7,583 bases of DNA, taken from the NCBI GenBank assembly GCA_039798005.1, contig JBDKGV010000172.1, forward strand, positions 1-7,583, read 5' to 3'. The notes beneath the pieces are model-generated. The model did no database searches. It was not told the DNA's origin and saw only the letters and a list, made by a program, of their open reading frames with translations. This DNA comes from JBDKGV01 sp039798005. GTDB taxonomy: Bacteria > Fibrobacterota > Fibrobacteria > UBA5070. Below, in pieces: positions 1 to 6,964 of the stretch (position 1 is its first letter; each line of letters opens with the position of its first letter). Position numbers and translations under genes: made by a program.

Positions 1-1750
<1,750 letters not shown>

Positions 1751-1774
1751 CGGGTCAGCAACAGATCAGCAAAC

Positions 1775-1806
1775 AAAAGGCTCCCGGAGATCTCCGGGAG
1801 CCTTTT
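1775..1806. terminator. Bidirectional intrinsic terminator shared by clpC and the convergent barrel gene
   Basis: A perfect 32-bp palindrome centred between bases 1790 and 1791. The GC-rich core arms GGCTCCCGGAGA and TCTCCGGGAGCC are flanked by AAAA on the left and TTTTT on the right. Read on the plus strand it is a GC hairpin followed by a U run, 25 bases after the clpC stop. Read on the minus strand it is a GC hairpin followed by UUUU just past the stop of the convergent gene (1810-1812). It can therefore end transcription in both directions. Being fully self-complementary, the RNA needs a few unpaired central bases for the loop. Confidence 0.92.
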
Positions 1807-1809
1807 TCA

Positions 1810-2646
1810 TTACCACCCCAGGTCGAAGGTCGACCAGATCCCGATGGCAAGGCCTCCGGTGCTCCAACGCGGAGCGTCCTTCGAAGGGTCCAGTTCCAGG
1901 AGATCCGCCCAGGCGCCTTCCCCCAGGACTTCCTCCTGATGCCACCGGATGCGCCCGCCCACCTCGAAATGCCGGGAATTCACCATGCTGGAGGCCAGTC
2001 CCGCCGACCATCCGGCGCCCGCGCCCTTGGAAACCCCGCGCGCATCCAAGGTGGAGGACACCAGCCAACCGCGCGTCTCCACGACCAATGGCCCCATCCC
2101 GGCGATCGTGAAGACCCTGGGCGAGATCATGAAGTCGGGTCCGAGCCCCAGGCGCCAGACCTGAACCGTCGCGCTCCAGTTGCGCACCACGGAATCCCGG
2201 CTGGCACGCGCATCGTTCCACCAGCCGCACCACTGCCCTTCGGCCACCAGCCGCAAGGAACGCTTCCACTGGAGCGAAAGCTCGACACCCAAAAGCGGAG
2301 CAAGTTCACTCGATTGCAGCGGCTGCGTCAAGGTCAAGCTGTCACGCGCCACCACGGCGGCGACATCGCTGCGGAACCGGGTCCTCTGCTTGAAGGACGG
2401 GAATTGCGTCCCCACACTCCCCCCCAATCGCAAAGTCCAGTCCGGCAACCAGACCGAATCGATGGCCGCGGCAGGTTTGCGCGCCAAGGAATCCGGCAAG
2501 GCCTTCCGGGAGGAATCTTTCGGGGGCGGGATTCCGACCCCGGAAGGACGCAGGGAATCCACGGAAACGACGGCTGCAACGGCCTTCACCGAATCCGGGG
2601 AGGCAGGGAGCGAGAAGAGCGTACTGAGCAGGAACCAACCACACAT
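1810..2646 (-). CDS. Exported protein, probable outer-membrane beta-barrel, function unknown
   Basis: A 278-residue protein not recognised as a named family. The chosen ATG (2644-2646) gives a short hydrophobic N-terminus, MCGWFLLSTLFSLPASPDS, that looks like a signal peptide with a possible cut near Ala15, although its n-region has no basic residue. Residues about 17-66 form a linker rich in Asp-Ser pairs (DS at 18, 30, 44, 52 and 63) and proline. From about 67 to the end the chain alternates polar and hydrophobic or aromatic residues, with many Trp, Gly and Arg (for example WTLRLGGSVG, LLGVELSLQW, VQVWRLGLG, FEVGGRIRW). It closes with GIWSTFDLGW; a terminal aromatic residue in such a strand is the usual outer-membrane assembly signal. 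It converges on clpC across the shared terminator and diverges from the lipid kinase gene. No clear ribosome-binding site precedes the ATG, so the exact start is uncertain. Antisense reading of a plus-strand gene is unlikely, because no plus-strand frame here gives a recognisable protein. Confidence 0.7.
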   Translation of the reverse strand: MCGWFLLSTLFSLPASPDSVKAVAAVVSVDSLRPSGVGIPPPKDSSRKALPDSLARKPAAAIDSVWLPDWTLRLGGSVGTQFPSFKQRTRFRSDVAAVVARDSLTLTQPLQSSELAPLLGVELSLQWKRSLRLVAEGQWCGWWNDARASRDSVVRNWSATVQVWRLGLGPDFMISPRVFTIAGMGPLVVETRGWLVSSTLDARGVSKGAGAGWSAGLASSMVNSRHFEVGGRIRWHQEEVLGEGAWADLLELDPSKDAPRWSTGGLAIGIWSTFDLGW

Positions 2647-2676
2647 GCCCCAAGTGTAGTTTCGGGGAAGTATGTT
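2647..2676. promoter_or_regulatory. 30-base divergent intergenic spacer with ribosome-binding site for the lipid kinase
   Basis: This spacer separates the start codons of two divergent genes. On the plus strand GGGGAAG (2664-2670) lies six bases before TTG 2677 and twelve before GTG 2683, which favours the TTG start. The spacer is too short to hold two separate full promoters, so the promoters must overlap each other or lie inside the opposite gene. I found no convincing -35/-10 pair; TGTAGT (2655-2660) is a weak plus-strand -10 candidate and CATACT (minus strand, about 2668-2673) a weak minus-strand one. Confidence 0.45.
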
Positions 2677-3669
2677 TTGTGCGTGTCGCGTTCTGGCCAC
2701 AAATATGCCTTCCTGATCAATCCGGTTTCCGGAAGTGGTCGGGGTTTGCGCATCCAAGCCCAATTGCCGCTCCTGCTCGAGGCTGCGGGACTTGAGCCCA
2801 GTGACTGGCATATCGAAACCACCGTCCGCGACGGCGTGGCCGCCCAGGTCAGCCGCCTCTTCGAGACCTACGACCGGGTGATCATCGCCGGTGGCGACGG
2901 AACCATTGGCCAAGCCTTGGATGGCGCCTTGGATTGCGGCCATCCCGATCGGGCGGTAGGTTTTTTCCCCCTTGGCACCGGCAACGACATGGCCTTGGAA
3001 CTGCAAGTGCTGCGCACGTTCCGCTGGAAGGGCGCCCAAGGCCTGATGCAAGCCTTCCTGGATGACCGGACCGTGGAACTGGACCTCTGGGATGTCAACG
3101 GCACCAACATCATGGCCAACTACCTGTCGGTGGGTCTGGACGCCTCGGTCGCCATGCGCTTTGCCCGCTACCGGCAGCAGCACCCCAACCGTTCGGTGCT
3201 TTGGAACAAGCTCTTCTACTTCATGGCGGGATTTGCGAACCTCCGGACCTATCTGAAGGACTTCGAGGTGCATCTGGGCAATGCCGGGGAAGCCAGCACC
3301 AATTTCGCCGGTGCGCGATCGGTCCTGATCCTGAACATCTCAAGCTACGCCGCCGGAACGCTGCGTTCTCCCGGCACCCGCCCCGACGATGGCGAGCTGT
3401 CCATCGTCCCCATCCCGTCCTTCCTGTCTTATGTGGGTCTGGTCCCCGGGACGCTTTTTGCACCGCTGGCCCGTGCCAGTGCCCGCGCGCTTCTGCCCAT
3501 CTGGCGCACCCGCAGCGTGCATGCCCGCTGGCAGGGGGAGATCCCGCTTCAGATCGACGGCGAGCCGCGTCCCGAACTGGGCAAGGCCGGTCACCTCGAC
3601 ATCACCCACAAGGGAAAGATCAAGGTCCTGCTGGGAACCCGCACGCCTTGGTTTGCGAGGCATCACTGA
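2677..3669 (+). CDS. Diacylglycerol kinase family lipid kinase with eukaryote-like accessory domain
   Basis: Predicted to phosphorylate diacylglycerol (or a related lipid alcohol) with ATP to give phosphatidic acid at the inner face of the membrane. With the TTG start it has 330 residues; GTG 2683 would give 328. The catalytic half shows NPVSGSGRG (15-23), the nucleotide-binding GGDGT (72-76) and PLGTGNDMA (98-106). The second half resembles the accessory domain of eukaryotic diacylglycerol kinases more than bacterial DgkB or YegS. It has MANYLSVGLDASVAMRF (146-162) followed by HP and NKLFYF, then LNISSYAAGT (219-228), a DDGELSIV strand, and near the end IPLQIDGEP and HLDITHKGKIKVLLG. The gene is first in a three-gene unit, and its stop overlaps the next start (TGATG). 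The family call is firm. The lipid substrate is inferred, and a sphingosine- or ceramide-kinase-like activity cannot be excluded from sequence alone. Confidence 0.88.
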   Translation: MCVSRSGHKYAFLINPVSGSGRGLRIQAQLPLLLEAAGLEPSDWHIETTVRDGVAAQVSRLFETYDRVIIAGGDGTIGQALDGALDCGHPDRAVGFFPLGTGNDMALELQVLRTFRWKGAQGLMQAFLDDRTVELDLWDVNGTNIMANYLSVGLDASVAMRFARYRQQHPNRSVLWNKLFYFMAGFANLRTYLKDFEVHLGNAGEASTNFAGARSVLILNISSYAAGTLRSPGTRPDDGELSIVPIPSFLSYVGLVPGTLFAPLARASARALLPIWRTRSVHARWQGEIPLQIDGEPRPELGKAGHLDITHKGKIKVLLGTRTPWFARHH

Positions 3670-4115
3670 TGGCCACGCATGAGATCCGCGCCATGAGGAT
3701 GAGCGATCTTTCCCGCGTTTCCGCCTTGGACGAACTGTGCCAGCCGCATCCGTGGGGGCCCGCCAATTTTCAAGGCGAATTGTTGCGCACCGACGATGGA
3801 TTCAATCGCATCGTGGAAATCGATGGCAGTGCGATTGCCTATCTTTGTTGCTGGATGGTGCTGGACGAGCTGCATATCGGAACGATCGGCGTCCATCCCG
3901 ATCATCGGCGCAAGCGCCTCGGATTGGAATTGATGTCGGCCTGTCACGATTGGGCCCGTTTGCGATCCGGGACGATCGCCCATCTGGAGGTTCGCGCAGG
4001 CAATGCTGCGGCCATCCGCATGTACGAACAGCTGAATTATCGCCGTGTTGGAATCCGGAAAGGGTACTATGCCGACAATCTGGAGGATGCCCACTTGCTG
4101 ATGGCGAACCTGTGA
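3669..4115 (+). CDS. rimI: GNAT N-acetyltransferase, RimI-like (ribosomal protein S18 alanine acetyltransferase family)
   Basis: Predicted to transfer acetyl from acetyl-CoA to a protein N-terminus; RimI modifies the N-terminal alanine of ribosomal protein S18. The 148 residues match the usual RimI length. The N-terminus (EIRAMRMSDLSRVSALDELC) fits the first strand and helix, and HPWGPANFQGELL resembles the RimI HPW segment. LEVRAGNAAAIRMYEQLNY (106-124) carries Glu107 and Tyr119, spaced as the catalytic Glu103 and Tyr115 of enterobacterial RimI. RKGYYADNLEDAHLLMANL is the typical C-terminus. One oddity is the acetyl-CoA loop, which reads R80-R-K-R-L-G85, so the first glycine of the R/Q-x-x-G-x-G/A motif is Arg83. 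The start ATG overlaps the lipid kinase stop (TGATG) and has GCGAGG at 3655-3660, eight bases upstream. It overlaps the next gene by GTGA. RimI is often beside tRNA t6A genes; here it is not, so its target may differ. Confidence 0.86.
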   Translation: MATHEIRAMRMSDLSRVSALDELCQPHPWGPANFQGELLRTDDGFNRIVEIDGSAIAYLCCWMVLDELHIGTIGVHPDHRRKRLGLELMSACHDWARLRSGTIAHLEVRAGNAAAIRMYEQLNYRRVGIRKGYYADNLEDAHLLMANL

Positions 4116-5818
4116 TTCAGGCATTCCTGATCCCACTTGCCTTCTTGGCCGGTGCCTTGTCCATCTGGACGGTCCTGCTGCGTCGCAACCGGCGCATTTT
4201 GCGCTCCAAACGGCATTTGGAAGCCATTTTCGACCACATCGACCCCATTGCCGTGGTCGATCCCAAGCTTCATACCTTGCGCGTGAACCGGGCCTTCCTG
4301 CATTTGGCCGGACGCTCCTTCCGGGAACTTCTGGGGGCTGACATCGCCGAGGTCCTGTCCCAATGGGGAGTGGTTCCCTCGGACTTGACGCGCATCCGCG
4401 AGCGGACCGAAAAATCCGTATTGCGCGAAATCTCCCTGCATCTGGGAGAGGGCGAACGCCTTTTCGACCTGCACATCTATCCCGTCCTCTCCAGCGCCCA
4501 GGTGATCGACGAGATCGTGGTGCACATGCAGGAAGTGACGCAATTGGCGCTCACTCGCAGGCGAGCCAACGACGCCTCCGATCGGCTTCGCCTCTTGAAC
4601 GAGGAACTTTCCTCGCGCAACATCGCCCTCAAGACGGCCACCGATGCGATCTCGGCCGAAATCGACGTGGCCCGCGAGATCCAGCGAGGCATCCTGCCCC
4701 GCAATGTCCCCGATCTTCCCGGGCTCAATGTTCAAGTCCGGTACGAACCTGCGCGTCCGGTGGGTGGCGACCTCTACGACTTCGTCCATATCGACGAATA
4801 CCGCATTGGCTTTTTCCTTGCCGACGTCTCCGGTCATGGCCTTCCTGCCGCCTTCGAAGGCGCCATGGTCAAGATGAGCTTCCAGCACCATGCCGCGACC
4901 TGCCAATCGCCGGCCGAAGTGCTTCGGCACATGAATGCCGACTTGCGCAAGAGCTTGGCTCCCGGCCATTACGTGACGGCCTTTTACGGCATCTTGGATC
5001 TTGTGGACCACTCCTTGGTCTACTGCCGTGCCGCCCATCCCAAACCGCTCCTGCTGCGTGCCAGCGGCGCCTGGGAGCGGCTCGAATCCTCCGGCCTTTT
5101 CGTGGGAATCGTCGAGGATGCCGATTATCGCAATGCCCGCGTGCAACTGGGCTGCGGAGACCGTCTGCACCTGTTCACGGACGGCTATTACGAAGGATTG
5201 GAATGCGGCAGCGCCCGCGGGTACGAGGCTCTCAAGGAATCGCTCTCCCAAGGCGTCCCCTTGGTCGAGACCCTTTGCAAGATCGAGCAATCCTTGGACG
5301 CGGTGCCGGCGCAGGAAGACGATCGCACCTTCATTCAAGTCGAACTGACCCAGCCCGCGCGCTTGCGCCGCTTCAGGCTGCTGGCGCGATTCCTCCCCGG
5401 CGATCCTCTTCAGGTGCGTCGCCTGCGCAATGCCCGCCAAGCCTCGGAGGCCGCCGAAGCCTTTGGCGCCTCGCTTGCCTTGGCAGGATGGCCCATGCGC
5501 GTCGCCAAGCGCTTGCGTCTGGCCGCTGACGAGATGTGCGCCAACGCCATCGAACACGGCGTGAAGGGCCGTGCAGACCGCAAGGCATGGGTCGGATGGA
5601 GCGTACGCGCCGACTCCTGCCGTTTTGCCGTGCATGACGGTGGCGACGGGTTCAACGCCGATGCACTCCCCGATCCCCGATCGACCGATCGCATCCATCT
5701 GTCGCGTGGCCGCGGCATCTACATGACTCGCCAGAGCGTCGACCGCTTGTGGTTCGATCACGGTGGCCGTACCGCGACCTTCTTCTACAAGTTGAAGAAC
5801 GAAGGTCCGGCGGACTGA
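4112..5818 (+). CDS. Membrane-anchored PAS / SpoIIE-type serine phosphatase / RsbW-like ATPase fusion
   Basis: A 568-residue regulator of the partner-switching type. Domains in order: one membrane helix (about 2-22, followed by RRNRR, placing the rest in the cytoplasm); a PAS-like sensor (about 34-145, IFDHIDPIAVVDPKLHTLRVN); a helical, probably coiled-coil linker (about 146-190); a PP2C phosphatase of the RsbU/SpoIIE class (about 185-412); and an RsbW-like GHKL ATPase domain (about 425-562). Metal-binding residues of the phosphatase are present: GGD at Asp220, ADVSGHG at Asp238, TDG at Asp357, and EDDR at Asp403/404. The ATPase has an N-box DEMCANAIEHG (Glu474, Asn478, His482), a G1 box DGGDG (509-513) and GRGIYM (533-538). 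By family knowledge, the phosphatase acts on a phosphoserine of an anti-anti-sigma (STAS) protein and the kinase rephosphorylates it; both in one chain implies a self-contained switch. The GTG start overlaps the rimI stop (GTGA) and lacks a close ribosome-binding site, suggesting translational coupling. No STAS or sigma gene lies in the window. Confidence 0.9.
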   Translation: MIQAFLIPLAFLAGALSIWTVLLRRNRRILRSKRHLEAIFDHIDPIAVVDPKLHTLRVNRAFLHLAGRSFRELLGADIAEVLSQWGVVPSDLTRIRERTEKSVLREISLHLGEGERLFDLHIYPVLSSAQVIDEIVVHMQEVTQLALTRRRANDASDRLRLLNEELSSRNIALKTATDAISAEIDVAREIQRGILPRNVPDLPGLNVQVRYEPARPVGGDLYDFVHIDEYRIGFFLADVSGHGLPAAFEGAMVKMSFQHHAATCQSPAEVLRHMNADLRKSLAPGHYVTAFYGILDLVDHSLVYCRAAHPKPLLLRASGAWERLESSGLFVGIVEDADYRNARVQLGCGDRLHLFTDGYYEGLECGSARGYEALKESLSQGVPLVETLCKIEQSLDAVPAQEDDRTFIQVELTQPARLRRFRLLARFLPGDPLQVRRLRNARQASEAAEAFGASLALAGWPMRVAKRLRLAADEMCANAIEHGVKGRADRKAWVGWSVRADSCRFAVHDGGDGFNADALPDPRSTDRIHLSRGRGIYMTRQSVDRLWFDHGGRTATFFYKLKNEGPAD

Positions 5819-5823
5819 TCCCG

Positions 5824-5846
5824 CGGGGTTCCACCTTGGAACGCCG
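5824..5846 (+). other. Imperfect hairpin after the phosphatase gene, possible weak terminator
   Basis: GTTCCA (5828-5833) and TGGAAC (5837-5842) form a six-pair stem with a three-base loop. Across one G-G mismatch it is extended by three further pairs (5824-5826 with 5844-5846). It lies six bases after the phosphatase stop codon. The following sequence is only mildly T-rich and has no U run, so intrinsic termination would be inefficient. The right half of the same stretch also matches a sigma-54 promoter, so the two interpretations compete. Confidence 0.3.
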
Positions 5847-5852
5847 GTTGTT
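5837..5852 (+). promoter_or_regulatory. Sigma-54-like promoter candidate for the minor pilin operon
   Basis: The stretch reads TGGAACG, four bases, then TTGTT. Compared with the sigma-54 pattern TGGCACG-N4-TTGCW it agrees at 10 of 12 fixed positions, with the correct ten bases between the -24 GG (5838-5839) and the -12 element (5850-5851). The weak point is GT in place of the nearly invariant -12 GC. If used, transcription would start near 5863 and leave a leader of about 77 bases. Type IV pilin genes are frequently sigma-54 dependent, which makes the match plausible. A weaker sigma-70 alternative is TTGCGT (5863-5868), 16 bases, GATAAA (5885-5890). Confidence 0.3.
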
Positions 5853-5866
5853 CAAGATTTCGTTGC

Positions 5867-5936
5867 GTTCCTCCCTGAAGAAGCGATAAACTCTCCTGGA
5901 GAGGTTGTCGAGGCATGCGTGCCTCAACGGAGGAGC
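5867..5936 (+). promoter_or_regulatory. Structured leader with two hairpins and possible ribosome-site sequestration
   Basis: Two short hairpins are visible: CTCTC/GAGAG with loop CTG (5891-5903), and GAGGCA/TGCCTC with loop TGCG (5910-5925). The second ends three bases before the strong Shine-Dalgarno GGAGGAG (5929-5935), four bases ahead of ATG 5940. GTTCCTCC (5867-5874) can pair with GGAGGAGC (5929-5936) over eight positions, including one G-U, and this helix would enclose both hairpins and hide the ribosome site. The hairpins and the Shine-Dalgarno are directly seen; a regulatory role is inference, and I recognise no known riboswitch class. Confidence 0.4.
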
Positions 5937-5939
5937 ATC

Positions 5940-6602
5940 ATGTCGAAGGGGATCGGCAGCAAGTCCGCGATCACATTGCTGGAGCTGATGGTCGTCATCG
6001 TCATCATCGGCATCCTGTCAATGCTTGCCATACCCAAAGTCAATGGATTTCTGGCGGCTCAGCGTTTGGGTGCCGATGCCAATCGGCTGTACCTGGATCT
6101 CCAATGGGCGCGCACCTTGGCTGCCAAGACCTCCATCCGCCACTATGTCGTCCTGTCCGGAACCTCCTGGCAGATCTTCAGGGAAGCCAGCACCCCGCTC
6201 AATCTCGCGTACAACGGTGAGGCGACCGAAACCAAGCTCAAACAGGACTCGCTCTCGGTGGGGGTGCAATTCGGGATCGCAAGCGGCGTTTCCGCTCCCG
6301 CTTCGGCACCCGTCGCCGCGACGGGCTTCAGCTCCACCGCAGTCCCCTCGGGAGGCTTGGCGCCTGGTGCCGCCGTGGACAATTGCGTCGATGGGGCCGT
6401 ATCCGGGGACGGTACATGGAATTCCCAGATCGTGTTTTGCGGCGGCAGGGGCCTTCCCGACGTGGAAACCGGCGCCCTGTACCTGTCAACCTCGAAGGTC
6501 GCCAACCGGATCGAAGGCATCCTCTACAACGATGTGGACACCTTGGGCAGTCTTCAAATCCAGCGTTGGACTTGGGAAAACTCCACATGGAAACGCAAAT
6601 GA
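5940..6602 (+). CDS. Type IV minor pilin / pseudopilin, FimT/GspH-like
   Basis: Prepilin of 220 residues, predicted to be cleaved by prepilin peptidase in the inner membrane and to join the tip or initiating complex of a type IV pilus or type II secretion filament. The leader MSKGIGSKSA is followed by ITLLELMVVIVIIGILSMLAIP, with Glu15 as the conserved mature Glu5. The residue before the cut is Ala10 instead of the usual Gly. After the N-terminal helix, LYLDLQWARTLAAKTS and the later IVFCGGRGLPDVETGALYLST fit the GspH/FimT fold. Residues about 115-147 are a low-complexity Ala/Pro/Ser/Gly stretch that makes the protein longer than a typical FimT. Cys149 and Cys167 could form a disulfide. ATG 5940 is chosen because GGAGGAG sits four bases upstream; the in-frame GTG at 5919 lies inside a hairpin and lacks such a site. 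Its stop overlaps the next start by ATGA. Confidence 0.85.
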   Translation: MSKGIGSKSAITLLELMVVIVIIGILSMLAIPKVNGFLAAQRLGADANRLYLDLQWARTLAAKTSIRHYVVLSGTSWQIFREASTPLNLAYNGEATETKLKQDSLSVGVQFGIASGVSAPASAPVAATGFSSTAVPSGGLAPGAAVDNCVDGAVSGDGTWNSQIVFCGGRGLPDVETGALYLSTSKVANRIEGILYNDVDTLGSLQIQRWTWENSTWKRK

Positions 6603-6964
6603 AACCTCGCCTTGGCATTTCCATCCTCGAGGTCCTGGTGGCCCTGATCATCCTGGCCGTGGTCCTGCCAGGACTTGCCGGCATGGTGGTTTCCTCGCGC
6701 AAGGCTCAAAATGCCAACATCCACATGGATCAAGCCTATGCGTACGGTCTCCTGCTCATGGACTCCCTGTCGCTTTCTCCCACTTGGGCGCTTGAACCGA
6801 ATTCGACCACGAGCAACACCATTGCCGGCAAGACCTACAACGCCGCCATCAAGGTGGATGTCGCGGCCGGGCTTGCCAACATCCGCATTTCCTGGAGCCA
6901 AGGCGGACTGATCCACAGCATCGCCATGACCGAGGCGCTCTCCAGCACAGGAGCCTACCGATGA
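6599..6964 (+). CDS. Type IV minor pilin / pseudopilin, PilV/GspI-like
   Basis: A 121-residue prepilin. The leader MKPRLG is cut after Gly6, leaving ISILEVLVALIILAVVLPGLAG with Glu11 as mature Glu5. The sequence continues with a helix containing AQNANIHMDQAYAYGLLLMDSL, as in PilV and GspI. It ends in a short beta domain with IRISWSQGGLIHSIAMTEAL, the usual pattern of a Trp-bearing strand followed by a hydrophobic strand. ATG 6599 overlaps the stop of the preceding pilin gene (ATGA), and the stop at 6962-6964 overlaps the next start in the same way. An in-frame ATG at 6587 would lengthen the leader to METQMKPRLG, and neither start has a strong ribosome-binding site. By position and size it is the second minor pilin of a FimT-PilV-PilW set. 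Assignment between PilV (pilus) and GspI (type II secretion) is not settled by sequence alone. Confidence 0.82.
   Translation: MKPRLGISILEVLVALIILAVVLPGLAGMVVSSRKAQNANIHMDQAYAYGLLLMDSLSLSPTWALEPNSTTSNTIAGKTYNAAIKVDVAAGLANIRISWSQGGLIHSIAMTEALSSTGAYR

Noticed and set aside
2647..3273. Upstream extension of the minus-strand barrel protein to 3273
   Set aside because: It would run antisense through the lipid kinase motifs and put the signal peptide in mid-chain.
3201..3668. Longer start for the RimI-like gene at 3201
   Set aside because: The added region is an out-of-frame reading of the lipid kinase. The GNAT fold begins right at ATG 3669, which has its own ribosome site.
4363..5529. A 388-codon plus-strand frame inside the phosphatase gene
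   Set aside because: It is an out-of-frame reading rich in Arg, Pro and Ser with no motif, and is fully covered by the phosphatase gene.
4067..5761. A 564-codon open frame antisense to the phosphatase gene
   Set aside because: Its translation has no recognisable domain, while the plus strand encodes intact PAS, phosphatase and ATPase motifs. Long antisense frames are expected opposite strongly GC-biased codons.
5919..5939. GTG 5919 as start of the FimT-like pilin
   Set aside because: It lies inside a hairpin without an upstream ribosome site, whereas ATG 5940 has GGAGGAG four bases away and gives a normal prepilin leader.
5863..5940. Known riboswitch (c-di-GMP, fluoride or guanidine-II type) before the pilin operon
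   Set aside because: The tandem hairpins and the GATAAAC stretch superficially recalled these classes. However, the required conserved loops (such as ACGR in guanidine-II) and pseudoknot partners are absent.
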